Below, one piece after another: positions 1 to 8,862 of a stretch of 64,000 nucleotides of DNA (position 1 is its first letter; every line of letters starts with the position of its first letter). Location: positions 1 through 64,000 of the forward strand of contig NZ_CALBRW010000020.1 in NCBI RefSeq assembly GCF_937927635.1. The letters run 5' to 3'. The notes under the pieces were generated by a model. That model was not told the origin of the DNA. It did not search any database and saw nothing but the letters and a program-made list of their open reading frames with translations. The translations under genes were made by a program, and so were the position numbers. The stretch is from an uncultured Microbacterium sp. GTDB lineage: Bacteria; Actinomycetota; Actinomycetes; Actinomycetales; Microbacteriaceae.

Positions 1-113
1 GAGCGAGCGCAGCGAGTCGAAACGAGTTCTCGTGCGGGCTCGGGCATTTCGTCTCCTCGCTTCGCTCGTCGCTCAATGACCGGTCGTTGAGCGAGCGCAG
101 CGAGTCGAAACGA
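1..113. repeat. Short direct and inverted repeats left of parS
   Basis: A 25-bp sequence at 1-25 recurs exactly at 89-113 (it begins GAGCGAGCGCAGCGAG). Between the copies, about 54-76 reads as the inverted form, so 70-93 can fold with arms CGCTCAA and TTGAGCG. These GC-rich palindromic units resemble interspersed repeats common in Microbacteriaceae intergenic regions. No gene is visible here; the flanking gene on the left is outside the window. Confidence 0.6.
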
Positions 114-123
114 ATACGCTGCT

Positions 124-139
124 TGTTTCACGTGAAACA
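124..139. other. parS centromere site
   Basis: The 16 bases TGTTTCACGTGAAACA form a perfect palindrome and match the known ParB-binding parS consensus exactly. ParB loads at parS and, with ParA and SMC, organises and segregates the origin region. The site lies in an intergenic stretch 167 bp before the next gene. parA and parB are not inside the window, but parS sites cluster near the origin in actinobacteria, which fits the trxAB and dnaB neighbourhood. Confidence 0.93.
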
Positions 140-306
140 TCGCTCCGCACACGCCCGCTGGCATCCGTTTTGATCCGCATACCTCTGAGTACGCCACGAA
201 CTGCGAAATGACGATCCCAGCGGTCCGCCCGGCAGTGACACACGCGGTTCTCCACAGGCGAAGCGTCGACACCGCCAGATCGGCGGGCCGCGTTTAGGCT
301 GGAACG

Positions 307-639
307 GTGACAGATTCCGTTCCACGCCGTGCGAGTCTCGAGGTGCTCCGCGCTGAGGCATCCGACGAGCTCGCGGTGCTGATCCAGGAGCGACTCCGTG
401 CCGGCGAGGACCCGTGGGACTTCATGGAAGAACTCCCCAGCATCGATGAGCTGGTCGTCTACCTGCTGCGCGCCGAGAACATCAAGGCCAACGACGGCGT
501 GCGTCCGAATGCCGCGCGCCACTACCGTGTGCTGCGTCAGATCGCGCTGGAGTACCCGGGTCTGACGAAGACGGTGTGGGGGATGCTGGGGGAGCGGCGC
601 CACCGTCGCTGGGATCCCACTGTCGCCGACGCGTCCTGA
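307..639 (+). CDS. Conserved actinobacterial protein of unknown function
   Basis: A 110-residue acidic soluble protein starting at GTG 307. It has no signal peptide or membrane segment. The stretch EDPWDFMEELPSIDELVVY (about residues 38-56) is its most distinctive part and looks like a conserved block of a small family found beside the parAB/trxAB locus in actinobacteria. I do not recognise a characterised function. It converges on trxA and shares the bidirectional terminator at 662-695. Coding is supported by frame length, codon bias and the absence of a better frame. The start could be slightly different because no strong ribosome binding site is visible. Confidence 0.82.
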   Translation: MTDSVPRRASLEVLRAEASDELAVLIQERLRAGEDPWDFMEELPSIDELVVYLLRAENIKANDGVRPNAARHYRVLRQIALEYPGLTKTVWGMLGERRHRRWDPTVADAS

Positions 640-661
640 GTCACCGGCATCCGAACGCAGA

Positions 662-695
662 AGAAGCCCGCCACCTCGAAAGGTGACGGGCTTCT
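662..695. terminator. Bidirectional hairpin terminator
   Basis: Arms 662-676 and 681-695 pair over 15 positions with one mismatch around a CGAA tetraloop. The hairpin lies between two convergent genes (307-639 and trxA), so it can end transcripts from both sides. Confidence 0.8.
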
Positions 696-729
696 CGACG
701 CTTCGACAGGCTCAGAGCCCCGAAGGCGC

Positions 730-1053
730 TCAGCCGATGAACGCGGCCAGGTCCTGCTCGAGCGCGAACTTCGGCTTGGCGCCGATGATGGTCGTCTTGA
801 CCTCGCCGCCCTGGAACACCTTCATCGCGGGGATCGAAGTGATCTGGTACTTCATCGCGAGGTTGGGGTTCTCGTCGACGTTGAGCTTGAGGACGGTGAG
901 CTTCTCCGAGTGCTCGGACTGGATCTCGTCGAGGATGGGCGAGACCATCCGACACGGACCGCACCACGCGGCCCAGAAGTCGACGAGCACGGGTCCTTCG
1001 GCCTGGAGGACGTCCTGCTCCCAGGTCGCCTCGGTGGTTGCCTTGGCAGTCAT
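730..1053 (-). CDS. trxA: Thioredoxin
   Basis: A 107-residue cytoplasmic thioredoxin with the active-site motif WCGPC (Cys31, Cys34) and the cis-Pro region SIPAMKVF. It reduces protein disulfides and is itself reduced by thioredoxin reductase. Length and motif order are typical of the family. The start has a reasonable upstream purine-rich site. It is the distal gene of trxB-trxA, 62 bp behind trxB on the same strand, so enzyme and substrate are probably co-transcribed. Confidence 0.97.
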   Translation of the reverse strand: MTAKATTEATWEQDVLQAEGPVLVDFWAAWCGPCRMVSPILDEIQSEHSEKLTVLKLNVDENPNLAMKYQITSIPAMKVFQGGEVKTTIIGAKPKFALEQDLAAFIG

Positions 1054-1115
1054 GATTCTCCTTAGTTGGATGTCACCCGGTGCAACACCGGATGCAGGTC
1101 AGGTGTTCCGAACGA

Positions 1116-2069
1116 TCAGTTGGCGGCCGCAGCCACGGGCACGGCATCCGCGAGCCCGGCGAGGAAGTGCTCCACGTCGAGTGCGGCGACCACGCCGGAT
1201 CCCGCCGCGGTGGCGGCCTGGCGGTAGGTGGGGTCGATCACGTCGCCGGCGGCGAAGACGCCGGGCTGCGAGGTGCGCGACGAGCGGCCGTCGACCCAGA
1301 TGGTGCCCTCGGGCGTGAGCTCGAGCTTGTCGTGAACGAGGTGCGTGCGCGGGTCGTTGCCGATCGCGACGAACACGCCCTGCAGGTCGAGTTCGCGGGT
1401 GGAGCCGTCGACCGTGGAGCGCAGCCGCACGCCGGTGGTCTCGAACTCGCCGAGGATCTCGTCGACCTCGCTGTTCCAGATGAACTCGATCTTCGGGTCG
1501 GCGAACGCGCGCTCCTGCATGATCTTCGAGGCGCGCAGCGTGTCCTTGCGGTGGATCACGTACACCTTCGACGCGAAGCGCGTGAGGAACGTGGCCTCTT
1601 CCATCGCGGAGTCGCCGCCGCCGACGACGGCGATGGCCTTCTCGCGGAAGAAGAAGCCGTCGCAGGTGGCGCACCAGGAGACACCGTGTCCGGAGAGCCG
1701 CTCCTCGCCCTCGATGCCGAGCTTGCGGTAGGCGGAGCCGGTCGCGTAGATCACGGCGGATGCCTCGTGCTCAGCGCCCGTGCCCAGCACGACCTTCTTG
1801 ACCGGACCGTCGAGCTCCAGCGAGACGACGTCGTCGTAGACGACCTCGGTGCCGAACTTCTCGGCCTGCTCCTGCAGCTTGACCATCAGATCGGGGCCCT
1901 GGATGCCCTCCGGGAAGCCCGGGAAGTTCTCCACATCGGTGGTCTTGGTCAGCTCGCCGCCGACCTCGACGGAGCTGGCGATCAGCAGGGGCTGCAGGTT
2001 GGCGCGCGCCGCGTAGATGGCGGCGGTGAACCCGGCCGGTCCCGAGCCGATGATGATGACCTGACGCAT
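1116..2069 (-). CDS. trxB: Thioredoxin-disulfide reductase
   Basis: A 317-residue NADPH-dependent flavoprotein. The FAD-binding GSGPAG motif is at about residues 8-13, the redox-active CATC motif near residues 138-142, and the NADP-binding GGGDSAMEEA motif follows it, all in the canonical order of bacterial TrxB. The start at 2069 was chosen over an upstream in-frame codon at 2195 because MRQVIIIGSGP is the usual N-terminus and GAGGAG lies just upstream. It precedes trxA and follows the DUF6049-like gene on the same strand. In many actinobacteria murJ and sigM lie in this interval; they are absent here. Confidence 0.96.
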   Translation of the reverse strand: MRQVIIIGSGPAGFTAAIYAARANLQPLLIASSVEVGGELTKTTDVENFPGFPEGIQGPDLMVKLQEQAEKFGTEVVYDDVVSLELDGPVKKVVLGTGAEHEASAVIYATGSAYRKLGIEGEERLSGHGVSWCATCDGFFFREKAIAVVGGGDSAMEEATFLTRFASKVYVIHRKDTLRASKIMQERAFADPKIEFIWNSEVDEILGEFETTGVRLRSTVDGSTRELDLQGVFVAIGNDPRTHLVHDKLELTPEGTIWVDGRSSRTSQPGVFAAGDVIDPTYRQAATAAGSGVVAALDVEHFLAGLADAVPVAAAAN

Positions 2070-2222
2070 GTGCTCTCCTCTGCCGGCGAGTGCGTCACCA
2101 GGACGCAAGGAACCCGCCACGACTGCTTCAACCCATGGTAACCGCGCGGCATTCCCCTCCGCTGACCGCGACCGCTGACTGCCCGAGCCGACCACCCCAG
2201 CTGGCCACCCCAGTTGACCCGC

Positions 2223-4253
2223 TCAGCCCGCGGCATCCGCTTTGCGACGACGCCGCCGTACCGTGCGGATCAGACCGAGCACGAACAGCAGCGCGATCAC
2301 GCCGCCGAGGATGCCCAGGCCGATGCCCTCCCAGTCGGCGCGCAGCGTGACTTCGGCGACGGCCGGCTGCGAGATCGGCACGCCCGTCGCGCTGGTGAGT
2401 CGGAAGTGCACCTTCACCTCGCCGCTGGCCACGCGCGCCGAGATGGGAACGTCCACGCGCGTCGTGCCGTCAGCGAGAGCCTCGACCGTGGTCAGGGGCT
2501 GGATGTCGAGACGGGGCTGGGACGGCTCGCTGTTCAGGACCACGTGCACGTCCCACGGCAGCTCGTTGCGCACCCACACCGGCAACGGCGCCGCGGAGGT
2601 GATCAGCTGCACGGGCTTGGGGCGCTGGATGCTGACCGAGTTCAGCAGCTTCTGCACGTGCGCGGCACGATCCGAGACGGCGGTGGCGAACTGCTTGTCG
2701 CTGAGTCCGACGGCGATGGTCCGCAGGATCCGGATGCGCTCGGGCGCCAGCATCAGCGCCGGGGTGTCGAGGATCGACGAGAACGTCACCAGCTGCTGCT
2801 CGCCCGCCAGCATGGACGTCAGCGCGGTCGGGCGCACGGTGTCGGCCGTAGTGACCAGAGCAGCGGATGCCGCGGGCGAGGACTTCAGCGACGACAGCCG
2901 CACGCCCGGCGTGGCGAAGGCGCTCAGCAGCTCGCGCAGCGCGACGGGCGACCGCGTCTCGGAACGGTTCAGCCCCACCAGCACGGTGGGGGATGCCTGG
3001 GATGCGAAGTAGAGGTGCCCGGCGGCGCCGGCGATGCCGAGGTCGATACGAGTGGGGTCAGTGAGCTGCGCGGTCTGGGACAGGTGCGAGGAGACGTCGG
3101 CATCGGTCACCAGGATGCTGTGCCCGTCGACCTCTGCGTGGGAGCCGACGGAACCCTGCAGCGATGTGGAGGGCAGGATCGTGGTGACGGCGTCTCCGAG
3201 ATACCCGCCGAAGGTCGCCAGATCGGAGGCCGTGACATCCGATCTGGGCCACAGCACATCGGTGTCCGCGCTGCTGATCGCGGACAGCGACGAGGTGCTC
3301 GGCGCGGTGGGGGAGGGTGTGCCGATCGGTGTGGGGGCGGGCGTCGGGAAGTCCGCGGCATCCAGCAGGGGAGTGAGGTCGGGAGTGGCCAGCAGCGTCT
3401 TCTGGCCCGCGTGCGCCTGCGTGGTGGCATCCGCATCGCCGAACTGCAGCATCACGATGTCGTTGGGCAGTCTCTCCAGGCGTGTCAGCCATGCCACCGC
3501 GCTCTGCGGCGCGCGGATTCCCAGCACGCGGATGGCGGCGGGGATCGCCGGATCGACGGCGATGATGGCCGGGGCGTCCGTGAGGGCGTCGAGCTGACCC
3601 GTGAGCATGCCGTCGGGCGCCGTCAGGTCGGCCAGCTCGTCGGCGCTCAGCAGCGCGCCCGAGGCCGGCGTCGCGGTGATCGGGACCACCACGCCGACGG
3701 TCCGCGCGGTGGGGCTGATCACCAGCACCGACCTCGCCGACAGGTTCCAGGCCACCCCGCCTTCGGTCGTCGCACCGCTGAGCAGAGCCTTGACGGCGTA
3801 GACCCCGGCGCTGAGGTCGCCCAGATCGGAGGAGTCCGCGAGGGCGCCGACCTCGACGCTGTCTCCCGGTCCGACCTTCGGCGACGGCTCGGTGGTGACG
3901 GAGCGGAACGCGCCGGTCGCCGTGCCGTCGGCGAGCCAGGCATCCAGTGCCGCGTCGTTCGCGAGCGGCGCGGGATCGATCTCCAGCGCGACGGAGCCCG
4001 CGCTGAGCTCGTCGGGGGTGGTGTTGGAGATGGTGATCGTGCTGACCAGCGACCCGCCGGGCGCGATGCGCGCCCCGGTGCCGGTGGAGACGGCGAGTTC
4101 GACGGTGGCCGACTCCGTCTTCGGGGCATCGGCAGCGGATGCCGGTGACGCGCCGCCCAGGAGCACCGAGCCGACGACGAGTACCGCGGCGAGTCGGCTC
4201 AGCAGCCTACGCGCGCGCGGGCGGAGGCCTTCGCGGGGGGAGAACGCAGTCAT
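2223..4253 (-). CDS. DUF6049-like secreted/membrane protein
   Basis: A 676-residue protein with an N-terminal signal peptide (Arg-rich start, hydrophobic segment ending SPASAA near residue 41), a long extracytoplasmic region rich in Ala, Ser, Thr and Val, and one C-terminal transmembrane helix at about residues 640-660 followed by RRRRRK. This topology and the position next to trxB match the actinobacterial DUF6049 family (the Rv3909-like gene of mycobacteria), whose role is unknown but which normally sits beside the lipid II flippase gene murJ. Here murJ is not adjacent. The start codon lies only 87 bp from the divergent methyltransferase start, so a divergent promoter probably serves both. 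Confidence 0.85.
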   Translation of the reverse strand: MTAFSPREGLRPRARRLLSRLAAVLVVGSVLLGGASPASAADAPKTESATVELAVSTGTGARIAPGGSLVSTITISNTTPDELSAGSVALEIDPAPLANDAALDAWLADGTATGAFRSVTTEPSPKVGPGDSVEVGALADSSDLGDLSAGVYAVKALLSGATTEGGVAWNLSARSVLVISPTARTVGVVVPITATPASGALLSADELADLTAPDGMLTGQLDALTDAPAIIAVDPAIPAAIRVLGIRAPQSAVAWLTRLERLPNDIVMLQFGDADATTQAHAGQKTLLATPDLTPLLDAADFPTPAPTPIGTPSPTAPSTSSLSAISSADTDVLWPRSDVTASDLATFGGYLGDAVTTILPSTSLQGSVGSHAEVDGHSILVTDADVSSHLSQTAQLTDPTRIDLGIAGAAGHLYFASQASPTVLVGLNRSETRSPVALRELLSAFATPGVRLSSLKSSPAASAALVTTADTVRPTALTSMLAGEQQLVTFSSILDTPALMLAPERIRILRTIAVGLSDKQFATAVSDRAAHVQKLLNSVSIQRPKPVQLITSAAPLPVWVRNELPWDVHVVLNSEPSQPRLDIQPLTTVEALADGTTRVDVPISARVASGEVKVHFRLTSATGVPISQPAVAEVTLRADWEGIGLGILGGVIALLFVLGLIRTVRRRRRKADAAG

Positions 4254-4340
4254 GGTGTGTCGTCGTCCGTGCGAATCGAGCGCGCGGACGACGCCCCGAT
4301 TCTATTGGGCGCGCCGCGGGGAACCCTGAAGGCGCGTAAA

Positions 4341-5867
4341 GTGACGGCCGTGCCGGATCGTGCCCACCCCCGCCCCGATTCCGTTCTGCTGCAGGCGCTG
4401 GCCGCCGATCTGGATGCTGCGGACTTCCGCTCCGAGCCGCTGCGCCGGCTCTGGGGCGAGGAGGCCGACGATGCCCTGGCCCGCGGACTGCGTGAGCCGA
4501 TCCTCCGCGCCATCGCCGGCCGCGAGGACGCTCTGGCCACGCTCGGCCGCCTGTGGGTGCTGGGGATGCCGCAGCCGCACCGCGCCGTGGAGTGGGCCGT
4601 GCCCCGCACGGGCGTGGACGGCCTGGTGGAACTGGGTCTGGCCGCGACCGAGGGGCCCGATGTCGTGCCTCTGGCCGTCATCCGCCCGCAGTCGTTCGTG
4701 GATGCCGACGGCGTCGGCGAGTGGTGGATCGCCAGCGACCTCGATGAGATCGCGCTGGGCACCTCTCTTCCCGCCGATCACGTGCTGGGCGTTGGCGGTG
4801 CCTCGCGGACGCTGGCCGAACTGATCATCCCCGCTCCCGTGGAGCGCGCCCTGGACCTGGGCACCGGATGCGGCATCCAGGCGCTGCTGGTGTCGCGGCA
4901 CGCGCGGCAGGTCGTGGCGACGGACATCTCCGAGCGCGCACTGGCCTTCGCCGCCGTGAACGCGCGCCTGAACGGCGTGCACAACGTCGAGTTCCGCCAT
5001 GGCAGCATGTTCGAGCCGGTCGAGGGCGAGACGTTCGACCTGATCGTCTCCAATCCGCCGTTCGTCATCACGCCGCGCGTGAACGACGTGCCCGAGTACG
5101 AGTACCGCGATGGCGGGCTGATCGGCGACGCGCTGGTCGAGCAGTTCCTGCGTGCGGCCCCGTCGCGGCTGACACCGGGTGGGGTGGCGCAGCTGCTGGG
5201 CAACTGGGAATCGCGCGCGGGCGTGGACGGGCTGGACCGGGTGCGCTCCTGGATCGGCGAGGAGCTGGATGCCTGGGTCATCCAGCGCGAGCAGCTCTCG
5301 CCGCTGGCGTACGCGGAGCTGTGGATCCGCGACGGCGGCACGCTGCCGAGGGATGCCGGGTTCACGCGGCTGCTGACCGCCTGGCTCGACGACTTCGAGT
5401 CGCGCGAGGTGACGGCCATCGGGTTCGGGTACATCCTGCTGCGGAGGGGCGACATCGAAGGTTCCGAGCCCCTCCGCCGCTTCGAGACGATCACCCAGTC
5501 GGTGTCCAACCTCGGCCGGGCCCTGCTCGCGGGGCTGGTCGCACACGACGAGCTCGCCGACGGCATCCCGGATCGCCTGCTGGTGGCCGCCGACGTGACC
5601 GAGGCTCGGCACCACCTGCCCGGCGACGACGCACCCAGCGTGATCGAGCTTCGTCAGGGCGGCGGGTTCGCCCGGACCATCGGCGTGGACCCCGCGCTGG
5701 CGGGTTTCGTGGGCGCCTGTGACGGCGAGCTGACGGTGATGCAGATCGTGCAGGCCCTCGCCGACCTGTTCGAAGTGCCGCTGACCGACCTCTGGGCGGA
5801 CCTGGAGCCCCGCATCCGCCGACTCATCGAAGACGGCCTGCTGCTGCCCGCGGATGCGGCGGAATAG
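4341..5867 (+). CDS. Class I SAM-dependent methyltransferase (PrmC/RsmC-like)
   Basis: About 508 residues from the chosen GTG at 4341; the frame is open back to 4257, and GTG 4350 is also possible. An N-terminal helical region of about 180 residues resembles the DUF7059 domain that precedes this methyltransferase type. The SAM-binding motif DLGTGCGIQALL is near residues 200-210 and the catalytic SNPPF motif near residue 265. NPPF in this position is known for enzymes that methylate an amide or amine nitrogen (release factor glutamine, rRNA guanine), so a nucleic acid or protein substrate is likely. The C-terminal 150 residues look like a separate conserved domain. The substrate cannot be named from sequence. 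Confidence 0.88.
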   Translation: MTAVPDRAHPRPDSVLLQALAADLDAADFRSEPLRRLWGEEADDALARGLREPILRAIAGREDALATLGRLWVLGMPQPHRAVEWAVPRTGVDGLVELGLAATEGPDVVPLAVIRPQSFVDADGVGEWWIASDLDEIALGTSLPADHVLGVGGASRTLAELIIPAPVERALDLGTGCGIQALLVSRHARQVVATDISERALAFAAVNARLNGVHNVEFRHGSMFEPVEGETFDLIVSNPPFVITPRVNDVPEYEYRDGGLIGDALVEQFLRAAPSRLTPGGVAQLLGNWESRAGVDGLDRVRSWIGEELDAWVIQREQLSPLAYAELWIRDGGTLPRDAGFTRLLTAWLDDFESREVTAIGFGYILLRRGDIEGSEPLRRFETITQSVSNLGRALLAGLVAHDELADGIPDRLLVAADVTEARHHLPGDDAPSVIELRQGGGFARTIGVDPALAGFVGACDGELTVMQIVQALADLFEVPLTDLWADLEPRIRRLIEDGLLLPADAAE

Positions 5868-5895
5868 CATCCGGATCCATGCGGTTGCATAGAGC

Positions 5896-6954
5896 ATGAA
5901 GGCTTTCGGGTTCCTCTCCTTCGGGCACTACGCGGATGTGCCCGGCTCGCTCACGCGCACGGCGGGCGACATGCTGCGCCAGACGATCGAGATCGCGGAG
6001 GGCGCCGACGAGATCGGCGTGAACGGCGCGTACGTGCGCGTGCACCACTGGGCGCGGCAGTCGGCATCCCCGATCCCGCTGCTGACGGCCATGGCCGCGC
6101 GCACCAAGCGCATCGAGGTCGGCACCGGCGTGATCGACATGCGATACGAGAACCCGTTCCAGTTCGCCGAGGAGGCCGCGGCGCTGGACTACATCGCCGA
6201 CGGCCGCATCGCACTGGGTGTGAGCCGGGGGTCACCCGAGACCGCGCTGCGCGGCTACGAGACCTTCGGCTTCCACGACGGCGAGGACCCGGAGCGCGGC
6301 AGCGTGATGGCCCGCGAGAAGTTCGACCTGTTCCTGAAGATCATCGACGGGGAGCGCATCGCGCCCGGAGATCCGCGCATGGTCGGCGCCGGGCAGTACC
6401 TGTCCATCGAGCCGCACTCGCCCACCCTGCGCGACCACATCTGGTGGGGCGCGGGGTCGCGGGCGACCGCGGAGAGCACCGGCCGGATGGGCCTGAACCT
6501 GATGAGCTCCACGCTGCTCACCGAGGCCACCGGGCAGCCGTTCCACGAGCTGCAGCGCGAGCAGATCGACATGTTCCGCGCCGCCTACAAGGAGGCAGGG
6601 CACACCGGCGCTCCGCGCGTCTCGGTCAGCCGCAGCGTGTTCCCGCTGGTCAGCGACAAGGACCGCGCCTACTTCGGCCTGCGCTCCGAGGACAGCCACG
6701 ACCAGATCGGCATCATCGACGGGCTGCGCTCCACGTTCGGCAAGACCTACGCCGCCGAGCCAGACGTGCTCATCGAGCAGCTGAAGGCCGACGAGGCCGT
6801 GATGGCTGCCGACACCCTCATGCTGACGATCCCGAACCAGCTGGGGCCGGAGTACAACGTGCACGTGCTGCAGGCCTTCGCCGAGCACGTCGCCCCGGCG
6901 CTGGGCTGGAAGCCGAACACAGAAGGACCGGTGCAGGGCGACCCGATCGCGTAG
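5896..6954 (+). CDS. LLM-class flavin-dependent oxidoreductase
   Basis: A 352-residue protein of the luciferase-like monooxygenase fold. It begins MKAFGFLSFGHYAD and shows VGTGVIDMRYENPFQFAEE and an LDYIADGRIALGVSRGSP block, both typical of bacterial LLM TIM-barrels that bind FMN or F420. The start is ATG 5896, 28 bp after the methyltransferase stop. The substrate is unknown. Full length, no obvious defects. It could be co-transcribed with the methyltransferase and the downstream NTPase, although nothing links their functions. Confidence 0.9.
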   Translation: MKAFGFLSFGHYADVPGSLTRTAGDMLRQTIEIAEGADEIGVNGAYVRVHHWARQSASPIPLLTAMAARTKRIEVGTGVIDMRYENPFQFAEEAAALDYIADGRIALGVSRGSPETALRGYETFGFHDGEDPERGSVMAREKFDLFLKIIDGERIAPGDPRMVGAGQYLSIEPHSPTLRDHIWWGAGSRATAESTGRMGLNLMSSTLLTEATGQPFHELQREQIDMFRAAYKEAGHTGAPRVSVSRSVFPLVSDKDRAYFGLRSEDSHDQIGIIDGLRSTFGKTYAAEPDVLIEQLKADEAVMAADTLMLTIPNQLGPEYNVHVLQAFAEHVAPALGWKPNTEGPVQGDPIA

Positions 6955-7001
6955 CAGGCATCCACCGGCTTCCATCGCGGCGGCGCGAGTACGCTCGCGG
7001 A

Positions 7002-7535
7002 ATGCGCATCGTCGTCTCGGGCACCCACGCCAGCGGGAAGAGCACCCTGATCTCGGACTTCGCGCTGGGGCATCCGGGGTTCACGGTCCTGCCCGATCCG
7101 TTCGAGCTGCTGGACGAGGCGTCCGATGCGCCGGGCGCGGCGATGATCTCGGCGCAGCTGCGCCTGAGCGCGGAGCGCCTCCGCGAGGAGACCGCAGCCG
7201 ATCTGATCGCCGAGCGCGGCCCGATCGACTTCCTCGCCTACCTGCTCGCGCTCGCCGACCTGACCGGTGACGACTTCCCTGACGGATACCTGGAACGGAT
7301 GACCGCGCTGACCGCCGATGCCCTGCGCACGGTCGACCTGCTGGTCGTGCTGCCGCTGAACGATCGCGACGTCATCGAGGTCGGCGCCGAGGAGCACCCC
7401 GCGCTGCGCACCGCGATGGACGGCATCCTGGGGGAGCTCATCGACGACCCCGACATCGTTCCGGCGGGCGTGCGGGTGGTCGAGATCACCGGCGATCCGC
7501 GCACGCGGCGGGAGCTGCTCGAACAGGCGCTGTGA
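7002..7535 (+). CDS. Small P-loop NTPase/kinase-like protein
   Basis: A 177-residue soluble protein starting at ATG 7002 (MRIVVSGTHASGKSTL). The Walker A motif GTHASGKST is at residues 7-15, and a DLLVVLPL strand further on resembles the Walker B region of small-molecule kinases and AAA_28 proteins. It lies 47 bp after the LLM gene. A larger in-frame ORF upstream overlaps that gene and is rejected because the Walker A motif normally lies at the extreme N-terminus. The substrate is unknown. Confidence 0.85.
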   Translation: MRIVVSGTHASGKSTLISDFALGHPGFTVLPDPFELLDEASDAPGAAMISAQLRLSAERLREETAADLIAERGPIDFLAYLLALADLTGDDFPDGYLERMTALTADALRTVDLLVVLPLNDRDVIEVGAEEHPALRTAMDGILGELIDDPDIVPAGVRVVEITGDPRTRRELLEQAL

Positions 7536-7542
7536 CAGACCT

Positions 7543-8787
7543 TCAGCGCATGCGAGCCTGCTGAGCGGCCAGCAGTGCCTCCGGGTCGGGGCGTGCGGCG
7601 ACGAGCCGCACGATCGGCCCCAGCACGGACTGCACGCTGAGCATCCGCATCGTCGTCTCGCGCAGCCAGGCGGTGAGCCGTCCTCTGCGGAACATCAGAC
7701 GGGCCAGCACCCGCGAGTTCGCCTGCGCGGCCTCCACGCGGGGGCGCTCCGCGCGCTCCCACGCGGCCAGCAGTCCGGGCAGCGCGTCGGGCGCCGCGCC
7801 CGCGAGCATCCTGCCCATCAGCCAGGCGGATTCGATCGCCATCCCCGCGCCGATCCCGGCCGTCGGCAGGAACCCGGCCGCGGCGTCGCCGAGCAGCACG
7901 CCGTGCGGCAGCACCCAGTGCGCGACTCCGGCGTCCTCCAGCCTCCAGAGATACGGGTCGGGCGCCGCCGCGACCGCGGCGAGAGCCTCGTCCAGCCGAG
8001 GGCCGATGTCGTCGACGCGGGATCGCACGGATGCCGCGAATGCGGTCGGTCCCCCTGCGAGGTCGGCATCCGGTCCGCCGAGGAACACGCCCAGCCGGCC
8101 CTTCACCGGATACGCGCCGAGGAAGAATCCGTCGCCCCAGAGTTCCTCGCCGAGGGCGGAGTCGCCGCGCTCGTCCGCCCAGGCGACCCAGCCCGACCAG
8201 CCCGTCCTCGCGACGTCGAGCGGTCCTGCCCCCAGCACGTCGCGCATGCGGGAGCGGATGCCGTCGGCGCCGACGACGAGGTCGAATGAGGCTTCGCCGA
8301 TCGCCCGGCCCTCCCGGCCGACGAACCGCGCCGTGCCGCCGGCTCCCCGAGCCGCGCCGGTGACCGCGTCGACGGTCGTGCCCAGGGTCACCGGGCATCC
8401 GTCGTGCGTGAGCACCTCGATCAGCGCCTCGCGGGAGATGCCGAGGGAGTCGCCGTAGGCGCCCAGCAGTTCGCTCATCGAGTCGGTGCGCAGCGTCTTT
8501 CCGCGATGGGAGCGGAACGCGTAGCGAGCCATGGGCGTGCCTGCCGCGAGGTACTCGTCGTGGATGCCGAGGTCGATGAAGGCCTGGTCGACAAGGGGCA
8601 TCAGGGCCAGCATGTAGCCGGGATGGTCGAAGGCCGGCATCCGGTCGACCAGCGCGGGGTGCAGCCCGTCGCGGCGCAGCAGTTGCGCGAGAGTGGTGCC
8701 GGCGACGCCCGCGCCGACGATGAGCACCCGCAGGCGGTCGTCGCGCTGGGCGCCGAGCTGGTTCGCCAGTGGCGTGTCGATGAGCAT
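7543..8787 (-). CDS. FAD-dependent monooxygenase
   Basis: About 414 residues starting at ATG 8787, preceded by AAGGAGGAGC; an upstream ATG at 8814 lies inside the operator and is less likely. Family features in order are the FAD-binding VLIVGAGVAGTTLAQLLRR near residues 22-40, the VVGADGIRSRMR (DG) motif in the middle, and LLGDAAAGFLPTAGIGAG (GD) near residue 290. This is the PHBH/UbiH-like aromatic hydroxylase fold, which uses NAD(P)H and oxygen. It is divergent from a TetR regulator with palindromes between, so it is probably repressed by TetR and induced by an aromatic or toxic ligand. Confidence 0.93.
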   Translation of the reverse strand: MLIDTPLANQLGAQRDDRLRVLIVGAGVAGTTLAQLLRRDGLHPALVDRMPAFDHPGYMLALMPLVDQAFIDLGIHDEYLAAGTPMARYAFRSHRGKTLRTDSMSELLGAYGDSLGISREALIEVLTHDGCPVTLGTTVDAVTGAARGAGGTARFVGREGRAIGEASFDLVVGADGIRSRMRDVLGAGPLDVARTGWSGWVAWADERGDSALGEELWGDGFFLGAYPVKGRLGVFLGGPDADLAGGPTAFAASVRSRVDDIGPRLDEALAAVAAAPDPYLWRLEDAGVAHWVLPHGVLLGDAAAGFLPTAGIGAGMAIESAWLMGRMLAGAAPDALPGLLAAWERAERPRVEAAQANSRVLARLMFRRGRLTAWLRETTMRMLSVQSVLGPIVRLVAARPDPEALLAAQQARMR

Positions 8788-8797
8788 GCTCCTCCTT

Positions 8798-8849
8798 TGG
8801 ACCACCTGGTCCATTCACGACTGTACGCCGCCTTGGACTGGGTGGTCCA
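8798..8849. promoter_or_regulatory. Paired operators of the TetR regulator
   Basis: TGGACCACCTGGTCCA at 8798-8813 has 7-bp perfect arms around two bases. A second, weaker copy TGGACTGGGTGGTCCA lies at 8834-8849, offset by 36 bp. Both are between the divergent monooxygenase and tetR starts, the usual position for auto-repression and control of the neighbour. Confidence 0.75.
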
Positions 8850-8862
8850 GTAGGTTGGGATC

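Noticed and set aside
1080..2141. 353-residue plus-strand ORF opposite trxB
   Set aside because: It is the antisense shadow of trxB; the composition is Arg/Gly/Val repetitive and no domain is visible.
2214..4148. 644-residue plus-strand ORF opposite the DUF6049-like gene
   Set aside because: Low-complexity Arg/Gly/Asp composition typical of GC-rich antisense frames; the minus-strand gene has a signal peptide and membrane helix.
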